Below, piece by piece: positions 1 through 9,423 of a stretch of 64,000 bases of DNA. Every line of letters begins with the position of its first letter. The first letter of the stretch is position 1. The DNA is from Paenibacillus nasutitermitis (GTDB taxonomy: Bacteria > Bacillota > Bacilli > Paenibacillales > Paenibacillaceae), in contig NZ_BMHP01000003.1 of the NCBI RefSeq assembly GCF_014641075.1, positions 186,001 to 250,000 on the forward strand. Direction: 5' to 3'. Made by a program: the position numbers and the translations under genes. The notes below the pieces were generated by a model. The model was not told the origin of the DNA. It did no database searches and worked only from the letters and a program-made list of their open reading frames with translations.

Positions 1-620
1 GAAACGACTGCCTTCAGCCATGCATCCGCGATCAAGGTATGCCCGGCCGGGGAAGGATGGACGCCGTCCGCAGCCCAATATTCCATCGGCGCTTGTACCG
101 CTGCTTGGGCGAATAATCCATCCAGCGGGATATAAGCCGCGCCAAATTCCCTTGCCAGCTTGCGAACGGCTTGTATTTTGGGATCCAGATCCTCTCTCCA
201 CATCACCCGATCTCCATCTACCGGCAGGACGAATGGCTCTACGAGTACGATTCTGGCGGCGAGCTTTTCTTTCGTCGTGGTGAGCAGCTCTCTATAGATC
301 TGTTCAAATTGCTCCACGGGTATGGGATCGTTGATGCTGTACCTTCTCGCAGCGTCATTGATTCCGACATAAATGGAGACCAGTGTCGGCTTCAGCTCCA
401 GACAATCCGTTTCCCAGCGCTGCTGTAGCTCAACAACACGGTCTCCGCCAATCCCCCGGTTGATGCAGGTGATCTGCTTGTCCGGGTATAGATATTGCAG
501 TCTTCCGGCGACCATCAGCGCATATCCCTTGCCCAGATCGTTCCCGTCCTCCCGGTTCCTCCCGCAATCCGTAATGCTGTCGCCTTGAAATAAGATGATT
601 TCCTTGTCGTTAATCACCAT
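1..620 (-). CDS. SGNH/GDSL-family esterase (3' end cut by window edge)
   Basis: About 206 codons are visible, lacking only the last residues. All four SGNH blocks can be read: GDSIT with the nucleophile serine near residue 15, the glycine block RGIGGDR, the asparagine block GIND, and DGVHPS carrying the catalytic Asp and His near the C-terminus. No signal peptide is seen, so it is probably cytoplasmic. The family removes acetyl or other acyl groups from sugars. It starts at ATG 620, preceded by AAGGGCGG, 91 bases after the stop of an importer permease on the same strand. It is probably the last gene of that operon and would deacylate the imported saccharide. The substrate is not shown by the sequence. 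Confidence 0.88.
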   Translation of the reverse strand, partial: MVINDKEIILFQGDSITDCGRNREDGNDLGKGYALMVAGRLQYLYPDKQITCINRGIGGDRVVELQQRWETDCLELKPTLVSIYVGINDAARRYSINDPIPVEQFEQIYRELLTTTKEKLAARIVLVEPFVLPVDGDRVMWREDLDPKIQAVRKLAREFGAAYIPLDGLFAQAAVQAPMEYWAADGVHPSPAGHTLIADAWLKAVV

Positions 621-711
621 AAATTCATTTACCGCCCTTCTGAAGTGCAAGTATAATAACAATACTATAATAATGGAATCTTCCGCCAAGTCCAATCTTT
701 ACCGCTGATAT

Positions 712-1524
712 TCAGCCTTTAACCGCACCCTGCAAACCTCCGACGAATTGGCGCTGCATACTGAGATAGAAAACAATGACTGGCACAAGTGAAATCAAGG
801 TACCCGCTGCCATAATCCGAATATCATTGCCGAATGTCCCCAGCAAATAAGCAAGCCCCAGCGAAAGCGGATACAAATCGTCATTCTTCAAAATGATAAG
901 CGGCCACATAAACGAATTCCAGACCGAAATAAAGGAAAACACGCTCAATGTCGCGATTGTTGGCCGCACTAGCGGAACCATGATGCTCCACCAAATCCGG
1001 AAGGTGGAACAACCATCCATCTCCGCAGCCTCTTCCAGTTCATTCGGAATATTCAAATACGCCTGCCGCATTAACAGAATGGCGAAGCCTCCAACCAGAC
1101 CCGGAAAAATCAAGCCCGACCAGGAGTCCACCATCCCCATTTTCTGCAAGAGAATATAGAGCGGTACCAGCTTCCCTTCCTCCGGCAGAAACATCGTACC
1201 GATCATCGCGCCGAAGAAAAACAGCCGACCAGGAAATGTAATTCTGGCCAATGGATACGCGGTTAGCGCTGTTATTAATAAATGAGCGGGAATCATCAGC
1301 AGCAGCAGCATTACAGAGTTGAATAAATATTTTGGAAAAGGAATCGACGTCCAGGCATCGATAAAATTATCAAAAGTTGGCGGATCCGGAATAAAACTCG
1401 GCGGAAACGAGAATACGTCCTGCGTATTCGGCTTCAGCCCTGCGGAAGCCAGCCACAAGAAGGGGCTGATAAATATGAAAGCCAGAATAATGAGAAGAAG
1501 ATACAACAGTGTTTTGCGGATCAT
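712..1524 (-). CDS. Carbohydrate ABC transporter permease, MalG/UgpE type (importer 1)
   Basis: A 270-residue inner-membrane permease with about six membrane segments. The cytoplasmic EAA loop, which docks on the shared ATPase, reads EEAAEMDGCSTFRIWW near residues 160-180. The C-terminus ends QGAVKG, as is usual in this family. The ATG at 1524 overlaps the stop of the upstream permease by four bases (ATGA), so the two are translationally coupled. With the binding protein and partner permease it forms a type I sugar importer. No ATPase gene is present, as in many Bacillota where one MsmX-like ATPase serves many importers. Confidence 0.93.
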   Translation of the reverse strand: MIRKTLLYLLLIILAFIFISPFLWLASAGLKPNTQDVFSFPPSFIPDPPTFDNFIDAWTSIPFPKYLFNSVMLLLLMIPAHLLITALTAYPLARITFPGRLFFFGAMIGTMFLPEEGKLVPLYILLQKMGMVDSWSGLIFPGLVGGFAILLMRQAYLNIPNELEEAAEMDGCSTFRIWWSIMVPLVRPTIATLSVFSFISVWNSFMWPLIILKNDDLYPLSLGLAYLLGTFGNDIRIMAAGTLISLVPVIVFYLSMQRQFVGGLQGAVKG

Positions 1525-2429
1525 ACGCCTCTTCCTCCCCTGGAAATCTTGAAATTGATCATGGTCAACACCATCATCAAAGCAAACAGCACGATTCCCA
1601 TCGCAGAGGCATATCCCATATTCAACCGGATAAAGGCTTCATTATAGATCTGCATTGGAAGCGAAAGTGTTTCATTCTGCGGTCCGCCTCCGGTCATCAC
1701 ATAAACACTGGTGAAAATCTGTATGGAGGCGAGTGAAGCTAACGTCAATGTGACGGCAAAGATCGGCCGTAAATGCGGCAAATAAATATGCCACAGAATT
1801 CGCAATTTTTTGGCTCCGTCTATTTTCGCCGCTTCCACCAGCTCTTGGGACAGACTCTGCAGCGCTGACAAATAGATAATCATATACAATCCCATTGCTT
1901 TCCAGACTTCGAGCAGCGCTACGGATGGCAGGGCCGTTCTGGAATCGAGCAGCCAATTGAGTTCATATTGCTTGAGTCCGAATAAATCGAGAAAGGCGTT
2001 TATTAACCCCACCGGATGGTATAAATATTTGAATACAATCGCAATCGCTACCATGGATGTTATGACCGGCAAATAATAAAGGACACGAAACAAATAGATG
2101 CCGCGCATTTTTAAATTGACCAGCAGCGCAAGCAATAACGGCAAAGAAATAAGCAGCGGAACGATAATCAGGAAATACATAAGCGAATTTCGCAGTGCCT
2201 TCCAAAATACGGAGTCCTGATACAATTCCTTATAATTGTCGAATCCGATCCATTTCTCCGGAATGAGCAAATGATACTCCGTAAATGAATAATAAAATGC
2301 ACTGAGCGTTGGTGCGTATTCGAAGGTGGCTACAAGAAGGACGGCCGGCAGTATGAACAGATATGCAGCCATCCATTTTCTGTGTCTCCTTTTTTTGTTC
2401 ATTGAAAACTTTCCAGCTGTGTTATCCAT
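1521..2429 (-). CDS. Carbohydrate ABC transporter permease, UgpA/MalF type (importer 1)
   Basis: A 302-residue permease. After a basic N-terminus (MNKKRRHRKW) come six predicted membrane helices, with the EAA loop ELVEAAKIDGAKKLRILWHI and a late GGGPQNETLSLPMQIY motif typical of UgpA-type subunits. ATG 2429 is chosen because AGG lies seven bases upstream. A TTG at 2450 and an ATG at 2402 are alternatives. It sits between the binding lipoprotein gene (97 bases upstream) and the second permease, with which it overlaps by four bases. Substrate identity cannot be read from the sequence. Confidence 0.92.
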   Translation of the reverse strand: MDNTAGKFSMNKKRRHRKWMAAYLFILPAVLLVATFEYAPTLSAFYYSFTEYHLLIPEKWIGFDNYKELYQDSVFWKALRNSLMYFLIIVPLLISLPLLLALLVNLKMRGIYLFRVLYYLPVITSMVAIAIVFKYLYHPVGLINAFLDLFGLKQYELNWLLDSRTALPSVALLEVWKAMGLYMIIYLSALQSLSQELVEAAKIDGAKKLRILWHIYLPHLRPIFAVTLTLASLASIQIFTSVYVMTGGGPQNETLSLPMQIYNEAFIRLNMGYASAMGIVLFALMMVLTMINFKISRGGRGV

Positions 2430-2525
2430 GTGAACGCCTGCCTTATTCAAGGGTCGTGTATGAGGACTGGGTTTGCAAAGACGAGACCCGAGGTTCCGCC
2501 TTTACATGCCGCTGCTGTTTAGTTT

Positions 2526-3857
2526 CTATGATTTTGCTAGAGCCGCGTCCCAATAGGCAACAGCGTCGTCAAGTGCTTGTTGGGTCGTTTTGGAGCCAAA
2601 CAACGCCGCCTGAATTTCCTGCAGGTACTCCGCATTCAGATCATTCTCATTGGTTACGCCGAGATTGCCAAGCGACAGCTTATCAAGCGATTCGATCTGC
2701 ACTTTACGCGTCAAATCCTTCAGTGTATCTCCCTGGACATCCGTAAAGTAAGCGTCTTTCAGCGTCTCGCTGGTCGAAGGAAAAATGGCTACAAGCTTGC
2801 AGAATTCCAGCTGTTTTTGAGCGCTTGTCACAAATAACGCGAAGTCCGCCGCTTCTTTGGGGTGCTTGGACTTTTTGGGAACAAAAAATAACTGAAAATC
2901 GGAAATCGGGATCATGCCGGTTTTCCCTGTAACCGTGGGAACCACTTGGATCTTCGGCATGATATTGGGCGCATTCTTCTCCCAATTGTTTATTACAAAC
3001 GGCTGCGAGGAGCCCGATTGTGCAATCAGCTCGTTATCCATGGTCTGTTGGAGCAAACGATTGTTGGCATTGGCGGCATCCGGAGCAATCGCCCCGTCCT
3101 TGTAGGCTTGTACGAATTTTTCTACGAACGCCACATGCTCCGGTGAATTAAATAAAGCTTTTTTCTTATCCTCACTCAGGATCGGAAGTCCTTCCGTCTT
3201 GAGAACAGGAATAAGAGGTAAATCATTAGAACCGTATACATTAGGCAGCTTCTCATGAATCTGCTTGCCATAGGCAAATAGCTCATCATACGTCGTGGCT
3301 GGCTTGGAGGGGTCCAGTCCCGCTTTTTGGTACAGCTCGGTATTAATGAAACCTACGAGAGGCCCGCCATTATACCAGGGCAGCGCCATCACTTTGTTAT
3401 TGTAAGTAACGCCATCCATCATCCCTTGAATGTATGGGCTGAATGTGCTGCTATCCGTATACAGATCGGATATTGGCGTGACCGCGTCATACTGTACAAG
3501 CTGTGACAACCCTTGCGTCGTTTCATTGACGATGTCGGGTACATGGTCTCCGGATAGAGAAGTAATCACTTTCTTGGTCATCTCCGCACCAGGTACATCC
3601 ACCCATTTGATCTTAATATTGGGGTGCTCTTTCTCATAGGCTTGAATCAGGTTTTCCGTAATGTAGCCTTCAAAATTCTTCTTCAGGTTAATCGTCCAAA
3701 ATTCCAGCTCAATCTGTTCGGCGGCAGCCCCTGACGGCTCCGCTTGATTCGTGGTCTCCGGCGCATCGTTTTCGTTTGATTTTGCGCAACCGGCTAGTAA
3801 AACAACGATCATGACAACAACTAATGCGACAACCTGTAACCGGCCTCTTTCTTTCAT
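2526..3857 (-). CDS. Sugar-binding lipoprotein of ABC importer 1
   Basis: A 443-residue extracellular solute-binding protein of the UgpB/MalE cluster. The signal peptide ends in a lipobox (LLAGC) with the lipidated Cys at residue 24, followed by an Asn/Glu-rich linker. The mature protein starts with IELEFWTINL, usual for this class, and carries the EHPNIKIKWVDVPG motif. It captures the saccharide outside the membrane and delivers it to the two permeases downstream. First gene of the operon; the start at 3857 is preceded by AGGGGAT. No regulator is fused or directly adjacent; the nearest is the AraC gene at 6.6 kb. Confidence 0.93.
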   Translation of the reverse strand: MKERGRLQVVALVVVMIVVLLAGCAKSNENDAPETTNQAEPSGAAAEQIELEFWTINLKKNFEGYITENLIQAYEKEHPNIKIKWVDVPGAEMTKKVITSLSGDHVPDIVNETTQGLSQLVQYDAVTPISDLYTDSSTFSPYIQGMMDGVTYNNKVMALPWYNGGPLVGFINTELYQKAGLDPSKPATTYDELFAYGKQIHEKLPNVYGSNDLPLIPVLKTEGLPILSEDKKKALFNSPEHVAFVEKFVQAYKDGAIAPDAANANNRLLQQTMDNELIAQSGSSQPFVINNWEKNAPNIMPKIQVVPTVTGKTGMIPISDFQLFFVPKKSKHPKEAADFALFVTSAQKQLEFCKLVAIFPSTSETLKDAYFTDVQGDTLKDLTRKVQIESLDKLSLGNLGVTNENDLNAEYLQEIQAALFGSKTTQQALDDAVAYWDAALAKS

Positions 3858-4285
3858 ATAACGATCCCCTGCCTTTTTTTAATAACGTGACCTGAAACAC
3901 TGAATATTCATCTTGTTCATTTAAGAGTTGGCGATTGAGCCAACTTTCAAAAACATCTCCCGGCCTCACCACCTCTAGAGCTTTTCTCACATTGATATTA
4001 CATAATTATCAGAGAGAACAACGGTCATATCCATTTTAAACCAGACAGATTTTGATATTTCTTAACAGCTACAGAAAAAATGTCATATGGGATCATCCCT
4101 TTCAAGTAGACATTCAAAAAAAACCTTCATGTTATCATGGAGGCTTGAAGACGACTACAACTACCACCGCTTTCAAGCCAAATTAAAAACAACGCGCACC
4201 GATTGAGTATCGATGCGCGTTGGCAGCTTAGCTTTTTTCATCTGTCTACTTGACAGGGGTATGACCAATATAAATTAACATTCAA
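3858..4285. other. Intergenic region upstream of importer 1
   Basis: 428 bases without a supported gene. It holds the terminator of the hydrolase at 4286 (4182-4221), a second imperfect inverted repeat (GGCTTGAA at about 4142 with TTCAAGCC at about 4172), and a small hairpin AGTTGGC/GCCAACT (3926-3945) in the leader of the binding-protein gene. The A/T-rich stretch around 4000-4080 should carry the minus-strand promoter of importer 1. Several -10-like hexamers occur there, but none has a convincing -35 partner. Confidence 0.5.
4182..4221 (-). terminator. Rho-independent terminator of the GHL6-type hydrolase gene
   Basis: Eight-base stem AACGCGCA (4191-4198) with TGCGCGTT (4214-4221), extended imperfectly by a GAT-rich inner part. 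On the minus strand it is followed by GTTTTTAATTT. Confidence 0.8.
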
Positions 4286-6391
4286 TCAGCTTTTCTCTAC
4301 TACAATGACATCATATTCGTTAAGAATCGGAAGAACGAAGGTTATCATGCCATCCTTCAGCAAGCTTGGCAGATTGTCGCCGCTGCGCAGGGAACGGATG
4401 GTATAGGTAAGATTCTCGTCCGCCTTACATTTTATTTCAACATTCCTCAATGGAAGCACAGCATGAATCGGACGGCTCATGGACCCGGTATAGTTAATCA
4501 AATGGATCAGGAGAGTATCGCCTTTTTTGCGCACTGACAGATGCACAGACTCCAGCTCCGATTCGAAGCAGCATTCCACTTCCGTTTCGGTCATTTCAGT
4601 TACAGCATTATGCATGAGCTTCCGGTACTCCGGAAAAGCGTAAGAGTAGTAGAAGCTGTCCACATTGCCGGTAAAATAAATCGTGCGCCCTTCCCCATAA
4701 GGCTGCTCTACAATATAAGGATTTGTTGTTACTGCAGGAAGCTCACAGTAACGGGATAGCTGCGGTTCCCGATAAAAGTCCGAACCCGAAGCCTCTCCGC
4801 GAATGCTGCATTCCACACCAAGCCCTGCGACAGGCAGGATCGATTGGTCCACTCCGGCATAAAGCGGCTGGTTGATATCCACTTCAATATGATCGAATTC
4901 ATTCAACCGTATCCCTTGGACTTGTTCGATGCCAAGCAGATCCGCCAGAGCGGGCTCGCCGAGGCGGCGTCCCTTCTCGTCGTAGAAGGAGGTATCGAAA
5001 GTGGCAATCAGTCTTCCGCCCGAGCGAACAAACAAACGGACTGCTTCCGCATCGGATGCGGACATGCAGCTTGAGCCCGGCAAAATAAGCACATCGTAAG
5101 CCGCTAATGTTCCATCCGTAAGCGCCGTGTCATCGATGATGTCGAATAGAACCCGGCTGCGCGACAGCGCATCGAACCAACCGTTAAATGCTCCCCGGGG
5201 ATCATTCTTCCGTCCATCCGCAAGCTTGACTTTCGCATCCGTAAAATCGGTTTCTTCCGCTGTCGTCTGATAATAGTTGGCTGTAGCATATGACCATAAA
5301 AGAGCGACGCGCGCAGTTGATCGGGTATCCGTATAATAGTGTTCATTATCGGAAAGAAACGTATTGATTTCCTTAACCGTCTGCATTCGCTTATCCGCAT
5401 TGTTATCGTTATAGGCGCCATACCAGGTCCAGGCGCCGTGTGCGACGGCCATAGCATGGACAATCCAGGTTTCAGAAGCGGACAGCAGGTACCTGGACCA
5501 AGGAGACAAGCGGCCGGCAATCGCCACACAGTAAGGCTTGCCACCCGATTGCGTCTCCAGCAGCATGGCTGTAGCCGCCGGTTTCCAAATCGGGCTCTTC
5601 CGTAAATCCCCTCCGAGAAATCCGCCTTCCGCCAGCAGCATGTCCTGATAGTCAACGGTCATGCGATTATCCCGGCTGCATAGTCTGTTCGGCGCCAGCT
5701 GGGGGCTGTTCATATAAATGATCGCATCGGGACTCACCGCTTTAAGCTCCCGACGGGCATCACTCATGAATCTGGCGATGGATGATCGTTTGAAATAAAA
5801 CCAATCGTCATCTTTACGTGATGCCGTCTGCGATCCAACCGGCGGCTCGTATCCGTACTCATCGTAAAACCGCTTACAACAATCCTCACAATAACAACCC
5901 TCTTCACGAAAGATCGGCCCGTCCAGAAATATCCCGGCAATCGGATATTTTCCCAGCGTACGGATCGTCCCGAAAGCATAGTCCCGGAAGGTCGAATTAA
6001 TGCATGAATATCCGCCCTGCCCATAAGCGCTCGGAATAATCTGTCCGTCTGCATTCTTCTGGAGCCATTCCGGCTTCAGAACCGAAAGCGAAGGAGAAAT
6101 CCAGTGTACGTTAAAATAGATAATCGTTCCCATAATGGAAGGATCATTCTGATTCAGAATCTCACTCAACAGATCCTTCCTTGTTTCAATCGCATACTCC
6201 GATGGATAGAAGGTTATTCCCGATTCACCCAGCGTGATGTCATGGACTTCAATATGCTCGGCATTAAATCCAAGCTCCCTTCGGATCGATACTTGTTCGG
6301 CCACATCCAGCGTTTCGAACCGGTCTGAATCAGGCGGGATGAAATCAATAATTCTAAGCGGCTTTTCAAACCATAATTTTGCTGTTGTCAT
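4286..6391 (-). CDS. Putative glycoside hydrolase: GHL6-like barrel with a beta-galactosidase trimerisation-like domain
   Basis: A 701-residue protein without a signal peptide, so probably intracellular. Residues 1 to about 370 resemble the hypothetical glycosyl hydrolase 6 (GHL6) TIM barrel: note IIYFNVHWISPSL, FLDGPIF and the CYCEDC cluster. Residues about 380-590 look like the GH42-type trimerisation/glutaminase-like domain (RVALLWSYAT, VLILPGSSCM, GGRLIATFDTSFYDEKG). A beta-sandwich tail follows. Proteins with this layout are thought to cleave glycosides, but their chemistry is mostly unproven, and I cannot assign the catalytic acids with confidence. It is divergent from an AraC regulator (start 6585) and upstream of importer 1. 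It probably acts on the imported oligosaccharide. Confidence 0.78.
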   Translation of the reverse strand: MTTAKLWFEKPLRIIDFIPPDSDRFETLDVAEQVSIRRELGFNAEHIEVHDITLGESGITFYPSEYAIETRKDLLSEILNQNDPSIMGTIIYFNVHWISPSLSVLKPEWLQKNADGQIIPSAYGQGGYSCINSTFRDYAFGTIRTLGKYPIAGIFLDGPIFREEGCYCEDCCKRFYDEYGYEPPVGSQTASRKDDDWFYFKRSSIARFMSDARRELKAVSPDAIIYMNSPQLAPNRLCSRDNRMTVDYQDMLLAEGGFLGGDLRKSPIWKPAATAMLLETQSGGKPYCVAIAGRLSPWSRYLLSASETWIVHAMAVAHGAWTWYGAYNDNNADKRMQTVKEINTFLSDNEHYYTDTRSTARVALLWSYATANYYQTTAEETDFTDAKVKLADGRKNDPRGAFNGWFDALSRSRVLFDIIDDTALTDGTLAAYDVLILPGSSCMSASDAEAVRLFVRSGGRLIATFDTSFYDEKGRRLGEPALADLLGIEQVQGIRLNEFDHIEVDINQPLYAGVDQSILPVAGLGVECSIRGEASGSDFYREPQLSRYCELPAVTTNPYIVEQPYGEGRTIYFTGNVDSFYYSYAFPEYRKLMHNAVTEMTETEVECCFESELESVHLSVRKKGDTLLIHLINYTGSMSRPIHAVLPLRNVEIKCKADENLTYTIRSLRSGDNLPSLLKDGMITFVLPILNEYDVIVVEKS

Positions 6392-6417
6392 ATAATCCTC
6401 CCAGATAACGATAGGTT

Positions 6418-6446
6418 ATATTATTTCCTCATTCTACATGAAGCAA
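6418..6446 (-). promoter_or_regulatory. Candidate promoter of the GHL6-type hydrolase gene
   Basis: On the minus strand, TTGCTT (6441-6446), a 17-base spacer and TAATAT (6418-6423) lie 27 bases upstream of ATG 6391. GGGAGG is the ribosome site. Confidence 0.45.
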
Positions 6447-6500
6447 GAACATGAATCAGGTCAAATATGCTTGAAACCGGACATAACTTTGTTCTAATCT

Positions 6501-6528
6501 TTGCAACCTGTCACCATTGCTATATAAT
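6501..6528 (+). promoter_or_regulatory. Candidate promoter of the AraC-type regulator gene
   Basis: TTGCAA (6501-6506), a 16-base spacer and a perfect TATAAT (6523-6528). It lies back to back with the minus-strand promoter, so one bound regulator could control both. Confidence 0.5.
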
Positions 6529-6584
6529 TTATAAAGAAAATGGACATTATTCACGAGTTTAGTACGCTTGAGGAGGAGATCTTC

Positions 6585-7460
6585 ATGTATCCCGATTATC
6601 AGGATGCGCTTGCTGTTGCAGCATTACGTGAGAAACAGCTTCCTTTTTATATCCTCTATAATGTTCTTACCAAGCCCTCCAAGCTCCATCATCATGATTT
6701 TGTCGAATTCTCCATTGTTGTGAAAGGACGCGGCGTGGAATGGATTAATGGGGAGAAGCACATCATGCAGCCGGGAACAGTTTCCTTCCTTCTGCCTCAC
6801 CATATTCATACGATTCAGAGCGACATGGATGACCCTCTTCATCTTTACAGCTGTATGTTCGACGAGCAGATTTTGTTCGATTCCGCCTATGACATCGCTT
6901 TAAGTCAGGTTCTGCTGCAAGTAGGACAGACTGTCCCCTCCTATTTTCACCTTCCCGAGGCTCTAAGCTGCCAAATCATTCAATTGCTTAAGGACATGAT
7001 GATCGAATATTTGCAAAATGAATACGGGAAAGATACCCTTCTCCGCAGCAAGCTGCTTGAAGTGCTGGTACGAATTACCCGTCATTACATGAACGACATG
7101 AATAACCTGTCCTCCGGGATAATCGAATATAAACAGCCCGCTCACCGAACGATCTGGGATGTTCTGCGATTCATCCATTTGCATTTCTCCGAACCTCTTA
7201 CGCTGAAAGAGCTTGCCAGTCATGTCAACTGGAGTGAATCTTACATCAGCCGGGAATTCAAGAAACTTACCGGCATGAACTTCGTTGAATATGTGCACAA
7301 ATTAAGAATCAGTAGAGCTACCGCCCTGCTGTCCACTACAGATATGAGCATTACCGAGATTTCTTCCGAAGTCGGATATGATTATTTCCGTACCTTCTCC
7401 CGTGCGTTCAAAACGTTGAAGAGCATCACCCCTTCCGAATTCCGTAAAAATCATCTTTAG
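6585..7460 (+). CDS. AraC-family transcriptional regulator with cupin sensor domain
   Basis: A 291-residue protein. The N-terminal cupin-like effector domain (HHHDFVEFSIVVKG, GTVSFLLPHHIHTI) is followed by a C-terminal double helix-turn-helix AraC domain (about residues 190-291; LTLKELASHVNWSESYISRE and the signature MSITEISSEVGYDYFRTFSR). ATG 6585 is preferred over ATG 6540 because AGGAGG ends eight bases before it. It probably senses a sugar and controls the divergent GHL6-type hydrolase and perhaps importer 1. Its stop codon overlaps that of the convergent DegT gene. Confidence 0.93.
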   Translation: MYPDYQDALAVAALREKQLPFYILYNVLTKPSKLHHHDFVEFSIVVKGRGVEWINGEKHIMQPGTVSFLLPHHIHTIQSDMDDPLHLYSCMFDEQILFDSAYDIALSQVLLQVGQTVPSYFHLPEALSCQIIQLLKDMMIEYLQNEYGKDTLLRSKLLEVLVRITRHYMNDMNNLSSGIIEYKQPAHRTIWDVLRFIHLHFSEPLTLKELASHVNWSESYISREFKKLTGMNFVEYVHKLRISRATALLSTTDMSITEISSEVGYDYFRTFSRAFKTLKSITPSEFRKNHL

Positions 7461-8725
7461 AAACCAAGAGTCGAATAGATTTTATGAATGCCCCCAATGA
7501 TTTCTGCTTCGTCCTGCTCAGTCAGGATCGGGCTAATCGGCATAAACACGGTTCTGTTCAGCAAATCCTCCGCGCGCGGACACATATGCTCCGAATAAAC
7601 AACCGGATTCGCAAATGGATAATCGAACGGAAAGTTGTTCCTCTCCGCCGTTCGCTGGAACAAAATTTGCGGCAGCATATACACAGGCTTCCCGCCATAC
7701 AGCCGGTACATTGTAATATTCTCGGCAGCACTTGCCTGGAGTAGGAGATCCGCATCGGCTGCACTCCGAAGCTGAAAACCGATGTTCGATCCGATATCTC
7801 CCTCGTAGTCTGCCGACTTACGGAATACCATGGACGGAATTTCCGCTGCGAGCTGCTTACGTATACGCTCGCTGATCTGACGCATGTTATGCAGCAGCGG
7901 ATCAAGCTTCTTCCATTGTTCGACGAGTACAGCCCCCGTTATCTCGCTCATCCGGTAATTCTGCCCGACAAATGCAGAAGCTTCCTCCGAGGCTTCCATA
8001 CCGTAAAGCTCCTTGAATGCAGGCCTGAGGAGCCCTTGATCGTGATATCGGACAGCCCGTTCGAACAGATCCGAATTGCGTGTCACGATTGCACCGCCCT
8101 CGCCAGCGGTGATGATTTTGTTCATCTGAAAGCTGTATACGCCTATATCGCCAATCGTCCCCGCGTAACGGTCCTTGTATTTAACTCCGCAGGACTGGGC
8201 TACATCCTCGATCACATGAATATGATGCTTCGCTGCAAAAGCCATCACGCCATCCATATCGCATGGATTTCCCAGGATGGATACCGCGATCACGGCTTTA
8301 ACGTCTTTGTCCATCACCCGTTCCAAATCGTTCGGGTCCAGATTCAGGCTCTCATCGACATCAACAAATACAGGAACCGCATTGCTGCTGATAACCGCCC
8401 CGGCCGTTGCTAGAAACGTGACGGCAGGAATGATTACTTTATCGCCATAGCCGATGCCAAGCGCTTTGAGCGCCACGACCAGGGCGGCCGTGCAGGAAGT
8501 AACACCAAGCGCATACGCAACGCCAAGCTTATCCGCCATCATCATCTCAAGCGATTGCACCGTATTCTGAACATCCGCTCCATAAAACCGGAAGGGAGAT
8601 TGCGAGTGGATAACACGCGCGGCATGCTCCGCCTCTTCTGCCCCCATCACTACAGCACCGGGATAATTGGGCGGCAGCGGCTCAGTGCGTGCCGGAATGC
8701 CGCCGTGCATAGCCAATTTCTTCAT
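7457..8725 (-). CDS. DegT/DnrJ/EryC1/StrS-family PLP aminotransferase
   Basis: A 422-residue fold-type I PLP enzyme. Seen: the substrate/PLP block GVTSCTAALVVALKALGIGYGD, the pyridine-nitrogen aspartate in VIEDVAQSCG (Asp174), and the Schiff-base lysine in YSFQMNKIITAGEGG (Lys203). The family makes amino sugars from keto sugars, for example scyllo-inosamine-like or nucleotide-bound sugars, or forms sugar dehydratases. The substrate cannot be told. It lies 25 bases after the truncated gene at 8751, and both read leftwards as one operon. Its TAA stop and the TAG of the convergent AraC gene share bases 7458-7459. Confidence 0.9.
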   Translation of the reverse strand: MKKLAMHGGIPARTEPLPPNYPGAVVMGAEEAEHAARVIHSQSPFRFYGADVQNTVQSLEMMMADKLGVAYALGVTSCTAALVVALKALGIGYGDKVIIPAVTFLATAGAVISSNAVPVFVDVDESLNLDPNDLERVMDKDVKAVIAVSILGNPCDMDGVMAFAAKHHIHVIEDVAQSCGVKYKDRYAGTIGDIGVYSFQMNKIITAGEGGAIVTRNSDLFERAVRYHDQGLLRPAFKELYGMEASEEASAFVGQNYRMSEITGAVLVEQWKKLDPLLHNMRQISERIRKQLAAEIPSMVFRKSADYEGDIGSNIGFQLRSAADADLLLQASAAENITMYRLYGGKPVYMLPQILFQRTAERNNFPFDYPFANPVVYSEHMCPRAEDLLNRTVFMPISPILTEQDEAEIIGGIHKIYSTLGF

Positions 8726-8750
8726 GGTTCATCTCTCCTCACTAATGGAA

Positions 8751-9380
8751 TCAGTCTATTGGGATCACGGTCTCTCCTTCGTTGAGATCCAGAACGAGTT
8801 CGTGAGATGCCAAGCCGAACCTGTCGGTCGGTTTGATACTCCGGACCGCTCCTTCGTTGCTTGGAATACCGACCTGCGGAGCTGCTTGAGACAATAGCAC
8901 TGTAACCCCCTTGCACGGTTGCTGCGCCCTTACCAGGAGCTGCCGACGCTGATGCTTATCGAATATTACGGTAGCCTCAATTCCGCGTTTGAGCTCCATC
9001 CAGCGATAAATCTCCTCGCTTGTCCACCATTGAAGCCCTTTGTTCCTCCCATATTCCGCCAACTCGACTAAGGCAGCCGCGACCCCTTCGCGATGCAGCG
9101 CCGCAGGATGAAATAATAAGTGCGCCACTCCATTCACCCTGGCGGACTCGTCAATAATCGTTTGGCCTTCCTCAAGGGTGCAGCGCAGCTCGATCGTCGG
9201 ATCCCAGGCCAGCGTCGGAAGGCTGAATAGCTTCATCATCCGGTTGCTCTCAGAAGCGCTGCTGACCGGTACATAGGAATGGCAGGTGCCGAACAGAAAG
9301 CCTTTATTGCCCTGCTTTGTCCCTCCCTTGCTCTGCTCCATGACGATGCCTGCACGCTCGCACCATTGATAGAATGCAAT
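8751..9380 (-). pseudogene. Probable 5'-truncated polysaccharide-deacetylase-like gene
   Basis: About 200 residues resembling only the C-terminal half of a deacetylase-type barrel plus a beta domain: VNGVAHLLFHPAALHREGVA, LQWWTSEEIYRWMELKRG, then a sandwich-like tail. The N-terminal metal-binding half is absent. The reading frame extends past ATG 9341 with coding-like residues (AFYQWCERAGIVMEQ) up to a TGA at 9402-9404. Inside this stretch AAAGGGGAGG lies just before an ATT codon at 9380, so either an unusual ATT start or a lost 5' end must be invoked; ATG 9341 has no clear ribosome site. It is followed closely by the DegT gene. Function of the remnant is unknown. Confidence 0.5.
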
Positions 9381-9423
9381 GCCCCCTCCCCTTTCTTTAT
9401 CTCATATCCCGGCACTGCATGAG

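Noticed and set aside
3709..3990. A 93-codon minus-strand frame covering the leader of importer 1
   Set aside because: It overlaps the signal-peptide region of the binding protein in another frame, turns Cys/Arg-rich there, and has no ribosome site.
4142..4179. Inverted repeat GGCTTGAA/TTCAAGCC as a second terminator
   Set aside because: The loop is long (about 20 bases) and a clear terminator lies just before it; kept only as a remark in the intergenic entry.
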